Source: Histomonas meleagridis
Lineage: Eukaryota; Parabasalia; Tritrichomonadida; Dientamoebidae
DNA length: 64,000 nt
Direction: 5' to 3'
Assembly: GCA_020186115.1 (NCBI GenBank)
Contig: WSYJ01000025.1
Location: 496,001 to 560,000, forward strand
Of this stretch, positions 1-9,445 are shown one piece after another. A model generated the notes under the pieces. The model was not told the DNA's origin. It searched no databases and was given only the letters and a program-made list of their open reading frames with translations. The position numbers were made by a program, and so were the translations under genes. Within the stretch, counting starts at the first letter, position 1. Each line of letters opens with the position of its first letter.

Positions 1-83
1 TTTTTTGAAATTGGACAAACCATTTTAGTTTTTTGTCTCATGGTCAGGCCAAGCATTCAATTTTGACAGCCAACCAAAGAAAA

Positions 84-139
84 AACCGTTTTATTTAGAA
101 TTTTGAGTTGCCATAATTGAATATTCACTTCATTCATCT
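84..139 (+). promoter_or_regulatory. Core promoter of the Myb gene: ACCGTT element plus Inr
   Basis: AACCGTTTTA at 84-93 lies about 50 bases before the ATG at 141. A pyrimidine-rich stretch with two TCA starts (TCACTT, TCATTC) at 124-133 sits 8-17 bases before that ATG, as expected for a trichomonad Inr. The ACCGTT core recurs before several other genes in this window. The assignment rests on position and recurrence only. Confidence 0.45.
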
Positions 140-140
140 C

Positions 141-983
141 ATGAGCAATCTTTTGGTTGAATTTGGTTTGTCTCTTATAGCCAATGAAAATAACCCTCTT
201 AGTGATGAAATAAAGGAACAGATCAGATCAGCCTTATTAGATTTTATTAGCAATCCTAATCCTTCTAAATCCATAAAAACTATCCAATGTTTCGCAAATG
301 GGGAAACTGTACTTGAAAGATTAAAAGCAATACAAAGTTGTGCTGATACAATAGCTCCTCCTATACCTTATAATGTTGATGAATATAACGATAACCTTAC
401 AAGGAAAAAGACAAGAACATGGACAATAAATGAAGATAATAGATTAATATACGCAGTCTATAAGTATGGCGTTTCGAATTGGCCCGCTGTTTCTGATTTT
501 GTGGGTTATGGAAGGAAAAAGTCTCAATGTTCACAAAGATGGATTAGAGTTCTAGACCCAAAAATCTCTAGATCGCATTGGACGACAGAAGAAGAAGAGA
601 AATTGTTACTTTTCTATGAAATGTACGGAGATAAGAATTGGATGAAAATAGCCGTTCAAATGGGCAATAGAAGTGATGTACAATGTAGATATCATTATCA
701 GCAACTATTTAAAAAGGAACAGATTTGGAAGCAAAAAGATAAAAAAACGAAAGAAAATCCATTCACAGTTCTCGATTTATTAATGCCGAAGAAAGTTGAG
801 GAAATTTCCGCTTCCAAGCATGAAATTGAGGTGCTTAATAACCCATTGCAATTAGATTCAATTCTTAATTGGAACCCATTTGACAGTGAACCAACGAACC
901 AGAAAAATGATCTAAATGATTTTATCAATCAAACTCCGGATCTTAATGCAAACTTTCCAATCGACGATTCTTTTTGGATTTAA
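141..983 (+). CDS. Two-repeat Myb-family DNA-binding protein
   Basis: A nuclear sequence-specific DNA-binding protein, probably a transcription regulator. Two Myb/SANT repeats occupy roughly residues 92-140 and 142-190. The first has the Trp triad (W94, W114, W134). In the second the first two Trp are present and the third aromatic position is replaced in CRYHYQQLF. The N-terminal 85 residues are helical and without known domain, and the C-terminal 90 are polar, Asn/Asp rich and likely unstructured. The frame is open back to 117, but the first in-frame ATG is at 141, just after an Inr-like TCA tract, so 141 is chosen (280 aa). In trichomonads many such Myb proteins bind promoter elements with an AACG core, and such a core precedes this gene itself. 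The target genes cannot be inferred. Confidence 0.9.
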   Translation: MSNLLVEFGLSLIANENNPLSDEIKEQIRSALLDFISNPNPSKSIKTIQCFANGETVLERLKAIQSCADTIAPPIPYNVDEYNDNLTRKKTRTWTINEDNRLIYAVYKYGVSNWPAVSDFVGYGRKKSQCSQRWIRVLDPKISRSHWTTEEEEKLLLFYEMYGDKNWMKIAVQMGNRSDVQCRYHYQQLFKKEQIWKQKDKKTKENPFTVLDLLMPKKVEEISASKHEIEVLNNPLQLDSILNWNPFDSEPTNQKNDLNDFINQTPDLNANFPIDDSFWI

Positions 984-1190
984 TAAATAGTCAAGAAAAT
1001 CATAATTATGAATGGTTTTCATTTATTTAATTTATGAAATAATTAAAAAAATTTTGAACTTCCCTAAAGTGAGTAAATAAGTATCTCTATGATCTAAAGG
1101 ACATGGTAACTTATCACAAAAACCATTTGATCGCTAATTTTGGTCAAACACTTCGGCAAAATAAATTGTTTATTTTAAAAGTGGCAAAAT

Positions 1191-4100
1191 ATGAGGAATG
1201 GTTTCTTAGAAGTAGATGAAACAGAAGATTTATCACCTAGAATATTTACGTTAGAACCAACAGACCAGTTCCCTTCTAACAAAGTTTCTCATCAAAAATA
1301 CAACGCTTTTAATTTAATTCCAAAATTTTTATTCTTACAATTTAGATTTTTCTTTAATTTTTTCTATTTAGCTATTACCTTGAGTCAACTTATTCCAGCA
1401 TTTAGAATCGGATTCTTAATTACATATATTTCACCTCTTGTATTTGTACTAATGATTTCCTTTATCAAAGAAATGTGGGATGAATACCAAACGTATAAAA
1501 GAGATATTGAGTTAAATTCTAAAGAGTATACAGTTATCACACCTCAAGGACCTAAACGTATTAAATCAGAAGAATTATTAGTTGGTCATATTATTGAAGT
1601 TGAAGCAGGTGAAAGAGTTCCTGCTGATTTAATTCTCCTTAAAACAACCGAAGAAGTTGGTTCAGCCTTTATTAAAACAGATCAATTAGATGGTGAAACA
1701 GATTGGAAACTTCGTAGATCATTAGGATTTTCACAATCATGTGATGATTTATTTAGCATCACTGATATCACATTTGAGATCGAACCACCTCAATCGAACA
1801 TATACGAATTTAGCGGCAGGGTGCTCCATAATAACGAATATCAGCCTATCGGCCCCGAGTCGACCGTTTGGTGCAATTGTGTAGTTTCCAGCGGCAAAAT
1901 AACCGGTATCGTTGCGTATACAAGCACCGAAACTCGATCCTCTTTAAATGCAGCGCCTCCATCCATTAAAATGGGAAGATTTGAAAAAGAAATGAACAGA
2001 TATTCAACAGTACTTTTTTCACTTTTGTTTATCGCATCTTTTATAGCAGCTGGTATTAATGGTATTACATCAAATTTCCCAGTTCTTTTAGTCCGATTTG
2101 TCTTGTTGTTTTCATATATTATACCTATCTCAATGAGAGTTAATTTGGATCTTTCTCGTTTAATTTTTGCACATCGAATATCTCATGATGAAAATATCAA
2201 AGGAGCAATTCTACGTAATTCCTCATTACCTGAAGAGCTTGGGCGAGTACAATTTTTATTTACTGATAAAACGGGAACATTAACACAAAATGAAATGGAA
2301 TTCAAAAAACTTCAATATGATAATTACATTTGCGAAAGCAATTCATTAACACCACCACATCCTATGTCATTTTTAGCATTATCATTATGCCATTGTGTAT
2401 CTGTCACAGAAGAAGGTTTTCAAGCCTCTTCTCCGGATGAAATCGCGTTAGTTAAACAAGCTTCACGCATAGGATTAAAACTTGTTAATCGAACAGATGA
2501 TTTTATTGATGTTGAAATTAATGGAATTATCGAAAAATTTGAAATTCTTGCAACGTTACCATTCTCATCAGTCTGGAGTCATATGGGTATTGTACTAAGC
2601 AATACAAAATATGGGAAATTTATACTTATTAAAGGGTCAGATACAAGTGTTAGCAAAATGTGTCCACCAAGTGAATGGCTTGATGAAGTTGTTGGGAACT
2701 TAGCACGTGAAGGATTACGTACATTAGTCTTTGCTTACAAAGGACTTAACGACGATGAATTAAATTCATTTTTGAGTGAATTTCACACCGCATCAAATTC
2801 AATCACTAACCGTAGCGAAATGATCCTCCAAAGTTTCCAACACATCTCCAATAATATGGAGTTGTTAGGTGTCACTGGCGTTGAAGATAAGTTACAAGAC
2901 AAAGTCCAGGAGACATTTGAAGCACTTGAAGCTGCTCAAATTAAAATCTGGATGTTAACCGGTGACAAAATGGAAACTGCAATTTGTATAGCATTATCTT
3001 CACGATTGTTTTCTTATGATTCTGATTATAAAGTCATCAATTCTTTATCAGAATTGGTTGACTTAATTGATTCTCAATATATACCACCATTAGTAATTAA
3101 TGGGAACGCATTACAATCTACAACAAAACTTCCCGACTTCTTCATTAATGTTGTAATCCAATCACCAGCGGTAATTGTATTTAGATGTTCACCATCACAA
3201 AAAGAAAAAGTTGTGAAATCGGTAATGGAATATAAAGACATTACTGCATGTGCCATAGGTGATGGAGGTAATGATGTTTCTATGATTCAAGCTTCATCAA
3301 TTGGCATTGGAATTGTTGGTAAAGAAGGTAAACAAGCATCACTTTCAGCTGATGTTTCAATTAATTCGTTTAGCCAACTACAGAACTTGTTGTTTTGGCA
3401 TGGCTCTAGTTGTTACAAGCATTCCTCAAGATTGGCACAATTTGTCATGCATCGAGGCGTCATAATGACCGTTACGCAAGCCATATATTCACTGATTTAC
3501 AACTTCGTTCCCACAAAATTGTATAACGATTGGTTGAACATGGGTTTTGCCACCTTTTTCACTAGTTTACCTGTATTTTCACTTATTTTTGACACTTTTG
3601 TAGACCTGTCGACCGTTATGGAATTTCCAGAACTTTACGTAAAGTGTCAGAAGGGAAGATATTTTTCACCAAAGACGTTTATGCAATGGATTTGGTTAGC
3701 TATTTATCAAGGGTCTGTTATCATATATACAACGATTAATGTTTATGGGTTTCAAGGAATTGATGAACGACATATGCAATCAATTGCATTCACTGCGATG
3801 ATATTAACTGAGTTAGTATTGATTGCAATTGAGTTAAATCGTTTCACATTGACATCTGTTGTTGCAGAGATATTGTCATTTCTGATGTACTTCATTACGA
3901 TCTTTTTGCTGCCGGAAGCGTTCGATATATACTTCATGTTCACGAAGGAGTTCATCGTGAAGACGCTCTTCCTGACTATAATTTGCATCCTGCCGCTCCT
4001 GATATCGCAGTTCTACCAAAAGAGATTCAACCCAACGCACGAGGTCAGCTTGCAGATAAGCGACGGAATGCGCAAGTCGGGCTTCTTCAACCTGAAGTAA
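1191..4100 (+). CDS. P4-type ATPase (lipid flippase), Neo1/ATP9-like
   Basis: A probable phospholipid flippase of Golgi/endosomal membranes. The phosphorylated Asp is D359 in FTDKTGTLT. The actuator motif TDQLDGETDWKLR (E169) and the hinge GDGGNDVSMIQ (690-700), followed by GIVGKEGKQASL, are the variants seen in the Neo1/ATP9 branch of P4-ATPases. The N-terminus has a short cytosolic segment with the P4 FNLIPKFLFLQFRFF motif and a first membrane pair (about 44-95). A second membrane pair lies about 275-320, and six further segments follow residue 765. At 969 aa it is slightly short, as usual for Neo1-type pumps. It carries no visible CDC50-dependence signature, in line with Neo1 proteins acting without that subunit. 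The ATG is the first in frame. Codon use is patchy: 1800-1930 and 3895-4090 are clearly richer in G/C than the rest. Confidence 0.95.
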   Translation: MRNGFLEVDETEDLSPRIFTLEPTDQFPSNKVSHQKYNAFNLIPKFLFLQFRFFFNFFYLAITLSQLIPAFRIGFLITYISPLVFVLMISFIKEMWDEYQTYKRDIELNSKEYTVITPQGPKRIKSEELLVGHIIEVEAGERVPADLILLKTTEEVGSAFIKTDQLDGETDWKLRRSLGFSQSCDDLFSITDITFEIEPPQSNIYEFSGRVLHNNEYQPIGPESTVWCNCVVSSGKITGIVAYTSTETRSSLNAAPPSIKMGRFEKEMNRYSTVLFSLLFIASFIAAGINGITSNFPVLLVRFVLLFSYIIPISMRVNLDLSRLIFAHRISHDENIKGAILRNSSLPEELGRVQFLFTDKTGTLTQNEMEFKKLQYDNYICESNSLTPPHPMSFLALSLCHCVSVTEEGFQASSPDEIALVKQASRIGLKLVNRTDDFIDVEINGIIEKFEILATLPFSSVWSHMGIVLSNTKYGKFILIKGSDTSVSKMCPPSEWLDEVVGNLAREGLRTLVFAYKGLNDDELNSFLSEFHTASNSITNRSEMILQSFQHISNNMELLGVTGVEDKLQDKVQETFEALEAAQIKIWMLTGDKMETAICIALSSRLFSYDSDYKVINSLSELVDLIDSQYIPPLVINGNALQSTTKLPDFFINVVIQSPAVIVFRCSPSQKEKVVKSVMEYKDITACAIGDGGNDVSMIQASSIGIGIVGKEGKQASLSADVSINSFSQLQNLLFWHGSSCYKHSSRLAQFVMHRGVIMTVTQAIYSLIYNFVPTKLYNDWLNMGFATFFTSLPVFSLIFDTFVDLSTVMEFPELYVKCQKGRYFSPKTFMQWIWLAIYQGSVIIYTTINVYGFQGIDERHMQSIAFTAMILTELVLIAIELNRFTLTSVVAEILSFLMYFITIFLLPEAFDIYFMFTKEFIVKTLFLTIICILPLLISQFYQKRFNPTHEVSLQISDGMRKSGFFNLK

Positions 4101-4324
4101 ATGTTTTATATAGATTTGACCGGCAATTCATTCGGAAAATGTCTCTTTCGATAGATGCGCGGCGTTTATAGAGACAACGCGCATCCGGATTAAATGATAT
4201 AAATGTTTTGTATAGATTTGGAATATGTGATTTGTAGGATAAGTGACTGAATATGAGTTTGAAATGATATAAATGTTTTGTATAGATTTGGAATATGTGA
4301 TTTGTAGGATAAGTGACTGAATAT
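4098..4324. repeat. Tandem 70-bp repeat in the 3' flank of the P4-ATPase gene
   Basis: Two perfect 63-base copies (4192-4254 and 4262-4324), starting AAATGATATAAATGTTTTG and ending GTGACTGAATAT, are separated by 7 bases (period 70). The block AAATGTTTTATATAGATTT beginning at the P4-ATPase stop codon (4099-4117) matches the repeat interior with one mismatch, so the unit was probably copied from the gene's own 3' end. No coding potential is seen. Confidence 0.85.
4154..4185 (+). terminator. Hairpin just downstream of the P4-ATPase stop
   Basis: GATGCGCG (4154-4161) pairs perfectly with CGCGCATC (4178-4185) around a 16-base loop. It is one of few GC-rich spots in the spacer and lies 54 bases after the stop codon. 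It could be a 3'UTR structure; a termination role is only inferred. Confidence 0.35.
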
Positions 4325-4673
4325 AAGTACGAATTTGATTATATGAAATAAATGTCTTGGGGTGGTGTGTAGTGTCCTATAAATTTTGGATTAGAAAAAT
4401 AAATGACGGAATATGAATGTTATATTTATTCAGCATGGAATGTTTCATTATATATTCTTTGTGTATTACTGCTTCACAGTATTTCGTATCTTTCATTGAT
4501 GTATTGCCTTTGCACGAAAAATAAAAATTTTTCATATAAAATTTGACTTTTCTATTATCAAAATGTAAATACAAAAAAAAAATATATTTTAATTGGCAAT
4601 TGGCGCAAATTTTCTCAAATTCAGCTATATTGCATCATTAACATTTTTCAAAAAACTATCAATTTTTTCAATG

Positions 4674-4722
4674 AAACCGTTTATATTTCACAGTTAACCG
4701 TCTGGTCATTCACAATTTGACA
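4674..4722 (+). promoter_or_regulatory. Promoter-like region before the GT31 gene
   Basis: AAACCGTTTATA (4674-4685) and TTAACCGTC (4694-4702) are followed by a TCATTCACA Inr-like motif (4707-4715) and an ATG at 4723. That ATG opens only a seven-codon frame (stop 4744-4746) and is not in frame with the glycosyltransferase downstream. Confidence 0.4.
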
Positions 4723-4994
4723 ATGTGGGTTACAATTTTTGAATGAATTCAATGAATTGACTTATCCTTACACTTAGACTTCCAAATTTGAACGACGTCA
4801 TTAAGAAGGAGCCATTAGATAAGGAGCAAACGACCAACGAGCCCGAAGGAAGGAGTTGTGCCGTTGTTGTCATTCATTATGTCTATTTCATCACATTATT
4901 TGCTGTGTTCATATTAATCAAAAGTCCATCCGAAGGAATATACATCAATTACATCTTCAGGAACAATTCCATAGTGAATGAACCAGAACAGAAA

Positions 4995-5885
4995 ATGTTA
5001 TTTTTAATTATTACAATGCCGAAAAGTCAAATACCAAATTTGGTGTCCCCAATATATGTTAATCAATTAAATCATATGGAAGGATACAAAGCTTTATTTC
5101 TTGATTGGAAAGATATCAATGTTACTAGTACGCAAAAGAATCATAATGATATTTTAACCATTAAAGCGCCCAAATTTTATACCGAAATTGTCTCCAAAAT
5201 TACTCCGCATGAATGTCGGTATTGTTATAGTTCGAAAGATATCGATATCTTTCGTAAGACATATTTCGGACTTTCATATTTTTATTATGAAACAAAATAT
5301 CGATGGCTTCATCGTGCAACAGATGATAATATAATTAATACAAATCTAATAGAGTCATATTATGAAATGATAGAAAAACAATATGATCCACTTCGACAAC
5401 CGATAATATTAGGCAACTGTGTGAAGAATATTGACACCGTAGGCTTCCTTCAAGGAGGCTCTGGTTATCTTTATTCGCGTAGAGCTGTTGAGTTAATGCT
5501 TCCGATGTATGAGGATATTATTTTTAAATGTGTGAAGTCGGAAGATATTTGTCATAATGAGTTTATAAAAAGATTAAACATGACAATGGTCAACGTAACA
5601 TCCCCTCATTTCATTGGTCATCCATTTCCGAATGATGACATATTGAGGATAAAAAATAATAATTTTGAAAATTTAAGAAAATGCCCAAATCCAATAAAAC
5701 CATATAATCCGTGGATTTGTAGAATAGCTTCGGCGCCGTTGAATAAAGTGGTCTTCTTACATCATCATGCAAACGGTGTGAATTACTCGATAGAGATATG
5801 TAAGAAAATATTCAATATAAAAGATGATAAAATTCATTTCTATTTCCCGGATTATAAATTCCCTCGACTCTGCAGAATAGATTGA
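4995..5885 (+). CDS. GT31/Fringe-like glycosyltransferase, 5' end uncertain
   Basis: A probable type II Golgi membrane glycosyltransferase. From the first in-frame ATG (4995) the protein is 296 aa and starts directly with the GT fold (LFLIITMPKSQIP). A DD motif in YRWLHRATDDNII is the likely metal/nucleotide-sugar site. GFLQGGSGYLYSRRAVELM matches the conserved acceptor-side motif of Fringe and core-1 galactosyltransferases. The open frame continues upstream to a TGA at 4758-4760, and this extension encodes a cytosolic Lys/Glu-rich segment and a clear membrane anchor (VVVIHYVYFITLFAVFILI) but has no ATG. The anchor strongly suggests the upstream part belongs to the protein, so the gene either has a short unrecognised 5' intron or has been damaged by a nonsense or frameshift change near 4750. 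Sugar specificity is unknown. Confidence 0.7.
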   Translation: MLFLIITMPKSQIPNLVSPIYVNQLNHMEGYKALFLDWKDINVTSTQKNHNDILTIKAPKFYTEIVSKITPHECRYCYSSKDIDIFRKTYFGLSYFYYETKYRWLHRATDDNIINTNLIESYYEMIEKQYDPLRQPIILGNCVKNIDTVGFLQGGSGYLYSRRAVELMLPMYEDIIFKCVKSEDICHNEFIKRLNMTMVNVTSPHFIGHPFPNDDILRIKNNNFENLRKCPNPIKPYNPWICRIASAPLNKVVFLHHHANGVNYSIEICKKIFNIKDDKIHFYFPDYKFPRLCRID

Positions 5886-6348
5886 TCGTCTTAAACGGTA
5901 ATTAAATGTAAAGGTTGAATAAATTCCAGAAAATCTGTTTATGTAAGTTATCAATATTTATGTTGTACAACAATTTTATGTTCGAACATGTTGAAGTTTT
6001 TGATAAGTTCCTTCATCATTTTCAATGTTGAGATGATGTCAGCAATTGAAATTCGTGCTAACACAAATTTGAATGCGATCTAGATTTGGAGTATTGAAAA
6101 TGTTCACTCAGATTACATCTCACTTAATTTAAACGGTCGTTTGGTCTGATAGAGAAAACGTTTATTTTTGAAGAAATTATTTCATTTAAAAAGTGAGAAC
6201 GATACAATATCACAAAAACTGACAAAAATAATTTTCCAATTTCAATGTTATTCAAAATGTGTGAGTTTTGTTTTGAAATATTAGAGACAAGAAAATGAAA
6301 TTATTGCCTGCCAAATGTTTACTCAGCATTGATGCCATATCTAGTTGT
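5886..6348. other. Intergenic spacer with an orphan promoter-like element
   Basis: AAACGGTCGTTT (6131-6142), a short palindrome, is followed by TTTAAAAAGTG (6186-6196) and TCACAAAAAC (6210-6219). This is the order seen before genes elsewhere, but only a 17-codon frame follows. It may drive a non-coding RNA, belong to a lost gene, or be chance. Confidence 0.3.
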
Positions 6349-6774
6349 TTACTTGATTGAAGCTAAGCACTTAGCGAGCATTTCTGATTCTTGGATTTCA
6401 GAATCATCGGTAGCTTGAATTTCTAATGAAATACCGGCAAGTGCATTCTTGAGTGATGCCTTGGTGGAAGCAACGAGCATCTTCCTCTTGACTGGAGCAA
6501 TATCTGGAGCCCAAGCGACGAAGACGAGTCTATTACGTTGTGTGCCATCTTCAGCAGTGAAGTCGAAATCGTAAACGGCATAGCGAACATCACGTGGTGG
6601 AAGATCGTCGAGGAAATCATCATATGTCTTCTCCTTTGGGGCTGTCTTTTCTACGACAATATATTCAAGATCATCACTGAATGTGAAGATAACATAACGG
6701 TACTTGTGTCCGATCTTGATATCGTTCCAAACTGGCATGCAGTCATCATGAACTTTAATTGCAGTCAATGACAT
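6349..6774 (-). CDS. ADF/cofilin family actin-depolymerising protein
   Basis: A cytosolic actin-binding protein that severs and depolymerises filaments. The 141-aa product is a single ADF-H domain, with the N-terminal MSLTAIKVHDDCMPVWNDIK and the actin-binding long helix WAPDIAPVKRKMLVASTK followed by L-KNAL. The reading frame allows an upstream ATG at 6801 (nine more residues). The start at 6774 is preferred because it gives the canonical short cofilin N-terminus and because TCACTTCACTTTGATAG, an Inr-like sequence, lies between the two ATGs and immediately before it. The regulatory Ser near the N-terminus (MS-) is present, but whether it is phosphorylated cannot be said. Confidence 0.92.
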   Translation of the reverse strand: MSLTAIKVHDDCMPVWNDIKIGHKYRYVIFTFSDDLEYIVVEKTAPKEKTYDDFLDDLPPRDVRYAVYDFDFTAEDGTQRNRLVFVAWAPDIAPVKRKMLVASTKASLKNALAGISLEIQATDDSEIQESEMLAKCLASIK

Positions 6775-6801
6775 TCTATCAAAGTGAAGTGAGTAGGACA
6801 T

Positions 6802-7439
6802 TAACGACCTGGTTATTGTTTGTCAACATTCAATTCTTTGTCAACATTCAAAAAGTGCACTTAACCATTGATTGTTTATCTCGCTGATAAATTATTTAAA
6901 AAGTGTGCTTGTGTTCACTTTTTTGACTTTGTTTGCACAAAATAGTTTTAAAAACTATAATTTTTGTTGGTAGAACTAAGCGTTAAGAATTGCACATATT
7001 CATGAAGATAGATTTTTAAATGATTTTGATTTTTAACTTCAATTTATAAATTTCAAAACAAAGTATCAAAGAAAATAAAGTTTCCCTTGTTTTATGTTTT
7101 TTAGATTCATTCTTAGTTTAAAATATTTTTATATCGTGGGAAATTATACTGATTGTTTTCAATTAATTTTTAAATTTAAACCCATAAAGAAATATAAAAG
7201 GACATTTACTTTTGCATTTTAGATTCGATTATGTCTTTGATGAAAATATTTTATTGATACATCATCGAAATTGTAAATTTTTTGAAATGAAAAATCTTAA
7301 ACACAACATTAATAATTTAAGTTGTAAGATACTATTTTAAAGAGATAAGTCATGTTAATATGAATGGAACAATTGTTTTTAGCTTAAATAGTTTTCAATA
7401 GTTTATTCATGACAAAGGGTAAACAAAACAAATCTAAAG
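6802..7439. other. AT-rich intergenic spacer
   Basis: It holds a small direct repeat (TTTGTCAACATTCAA twice, 6818-6853) upstream of cofilin, and two AAAAAGTG boxes (6850 and 6897) that may serve as promoter elements. Beyond these nothing recognisable is seen. Confidence 0.3.
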
Positions 7440-8771
7440 ATGACTGAGAGTCAGCCTGAAAACAAAGAAGAATCACAAACAGTCCAACAAGATACACCCA
7501 AAAAAGAAGCTGTACCAGAACAAGAAAAAATACAGGAAAACACACAAGAAAAGAAAAGTAATTCTTTACCAATTATTATCGTTATAAGTATAGTTTTATT
7601 AGCTATAATTTTATTCCTTATATTTGGAAGGAAGAAACGGATTGTGGTTTTTGACAAGCCAATTCCATATATTTTTAACAAAGATTTTTATGAAACGTTA
7701 TCAAAATATGTAAATTTACCCTCTCAAGAAGAAGCCCTTGTTATCTATGGCTCATCAGGAGTTGGAAAAACGCGCGGATTATTAACTTTTGGTGAAGAAA
7801 TGATTACAACAGGAAGATTACTTTTCGATTTTGATTTTCAATTAATGAGCAAAGTTGCAACAATGGACGACCTTGTTTCATACATTAAAAGTATCATTTT
7901 CAAATCCATTAAAGGTTATGCAGATGCACATTCTAAAACTTCATATGAACTCAAAAATCCTCTTGCACTTATTGAATCACTTACAAGTGTTGACCAAAAT
8001 AATTCTATAAAAGTCCCAGTTTTATTTAGAGATCCTATCTATCAAAAACTTATAACTAATTTTTATTTCATTGCAAGTGAAATCAAAAACGATCCAAAAC
8101 ATGGATTGGAAATGCTTCTTCAGAGCATTGATATTCTTGCTCCATGCAAACCAATCTTAATTATCCATGATTTTGATAATCTTTATAATTCTGTTTATGA
8201 TGAACAACGCGAATTTGTTGAAAGCTTTTGGTCATGCCTTGTATTATTTATTTCAACAAGAAAAGATACTCCGATTATTATTGAAGTTTCAGATCAAAAT
8301 GCTTTCTTTGATGGTACTATACCTCTTAATAACCATCATTTTAGACTCTATCATGTAGAGGAATTTGACAAGAAAACAAGTCGGAAAATTTTAGTCGGTG
8401 GCGACATCTTTAACAAAAAAGATTTCGAATTCATCGCATCAAATTTCGGTTTTAACGGCGAAAGTTTCGCAACGATACACGACATGTTACGTGAAGGCGG
8501 GAACGTTAACACGGCATATGAAAATTATTGCACAATCGGCGCGAACTTAATAACTCGGTTCATCGAAAATAATTCAACTTCAAAAGAAAGAAATGCAAAA
8601 ATAGATTACTTGAAGAAATTGATAGTACACCCAGTAATGATATCAACAGATATTGCAATTTCTCGTTCTTTGATCGATTGGAAAATTGCAACGTTGGTTA
8701 ACGAAACACACTGTAGTTATCAAAACAGAATTATTGAACAATCTGCCAAAAATATTTTATCCAATATTTAA
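7440..8771 (+). CDS. Membrane-anchored P-loop NTPase
   Basis: Function unknown. Residues 1-39 are a polar Glu/Gln/Lys-rich tail, residues 40-61 form one membrane segment (LPIIIVISIVLLAIILFLIFG) followed by RKKR, and the remainder is one soluble NTPase domain. Walker A is GSSGVGKT (104-111). Walker B is PILIIHDFDNLY (D244, D246). The run of beta strands and the later FISTRKDTPIIIEVSD segment resemble AAA/STAND-like archaeal-type ATPases. There is no signal peptide, so the ATPase domain is probably on the far side of a short N-terminal tail in an anchored protein. GC-rich codons cluster at 8395-8560. The ATG at 7440 is the first in frame. What it remodels or transports cannot be inferred. Confidence 0.8.
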   Translation: MTESQPENKEESQTVQQDTPKKEAVPEQEKIQENTQEKKSNSLPIIIVISIVLLAIILFLIFGRKKRIVVFDKPIPYIFNKDFYETLSKYVNLPSQEEALVIYGSSGVGKTRGLLTFGEEMITTGRLLFDFDFQLMSKVATMDDLVSYIKSIIFKSIKGYADAHSKTSYELKNPLALIESLTSVDQNNSIKVPVLFRDPIYQKLITNFYFIASEIKNDPKHGLEMLLQSIDILAPCKPILIIHDFDNLYNSVYDEQREFVESFWSCLVLFISTRKDTPIIIEVSDQNAFFDGTIPLNNHHFRLYHVEEFDKKTSRKILVGGDIFNKKDFEFIASNFGFNGESFATIHDMLREGGNVNTAYENYCTIGANLITRFIENNSTSKERNAKIDYLKKLIVHPVMISTDIAISRSLIDWKIATLVNETHCSYQNRIIEQSAKNILSNI

Positions 8772-8930
8772 TAAAAATCCATTGAATGCAAATTCTTCTA
8801 AAAAAAAACTAAAAGAGAAACATTAAAAAAGGGCCTCTTGTAAAACATTGTCATTTTTGTATGATTTGTATTATTGGAATAATATCGAAAATTGAAAATA
8901 TGCAAAATAAGAGAATCATATTTTAATCAC

Positions 8931-9119
8931 TTACTGGCTTTGAGAGTTTGGACCAACCTTACGCTTGGCGTCTGGATTGGCAGAGAGGAAATACTTGTTA
9001 TAATGTTTGCGTGTGGCAGCACGGCCGCGAAGTGGCTTTGGCTTTTCCATCTTTGGAACCTTTGGTGTGTTGGAACGAACCTTACCTGCTTGAGCGAGTG
9101 AACCATGGACCTTACCCAT
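8931..9119 (-). CDS. RPS30: Ribosomal protein eS30
   Basis: A small-subunit ribosomal protein of 62 aa. The start MGKVHGSLAQAGKVR, the central TPKVPK, the basic GRAATRKHYNKYF and the end GPNSQSQ follow the eS30 family along its full length. In many eukaryotes eS30 is fused behind a ubiquitin-like domain; here the frame begins directly with the mature protein, so it is unfused. The ATG is preceded by GC-rich AAACGGAGG and GGCGGTTTGGCCGTCC (minus strand), unlike the surrounding AT-rich spacer. An overlapping longer frame on the same strand has no family resemblance and is a shadow. Confidence 0.95.
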   Translation of the reverse strand: MGKVHGSLAQAGKVRSNTPKVPKMEKPKPLRGRAATRKHYNKYFLSANPDAKRKVGPNSQSQ

Positions 9120-9235
9120 TTGCTAAAAGGACGGCCAAACCGCCGAAACCTCCGTTTTGCCAATTGCATTTCTACTTGTAAAGTACTCAAAGATTTGCGG
9201 TTTTGTCATTTAAATGTTTAACGTCTTCTTCCATT

Positions 9236-9445
9236 ATAACCAAAATAAGATGCTCTAATAAGTGCTGTTTCATATAATTTAAATGATTTCCAAATATTAT
9301 TTTGAAATATTAAATTATTAAAATAAATATCAAATAAACAAATAAATATCTTTAGCATTAATATCAATTCCTTCTTGTTCAAGAAGTAATTTAATTATTT
9401 CTGTATTACCTTTTTCAGATGCTAAAATAAGTGCTGTTTCAAATA
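9236..9445 (-). pseudogene. Ankyrin-repeat gene relic
   Basis: On the minus strand 9440-9340 reads ETALILASEKGNTEI then IKLLLEQEGIDINAKD, a textbook trichomonad-type ankyrin repeat. A second shorter piece (YETALIRASYFG) follows at 9276-9245 after an AT-rich gap. No ATG or long frame remains. It is a fragment left from one of the large ankyrin families. Confidence 0.7.

Noticed and set aside
6186-6290. U6 snRNA gene (GAACGATACA after the AAAAAGTG box)
   Set aside because: The invariant ACAGAGA box and the AGC triad that must follow are absent.
8927-9190. 87-codon minus-strand frame overlapping eS30
   Set aside because: eS30 matches its family along its full length; the other frame does not match anything.
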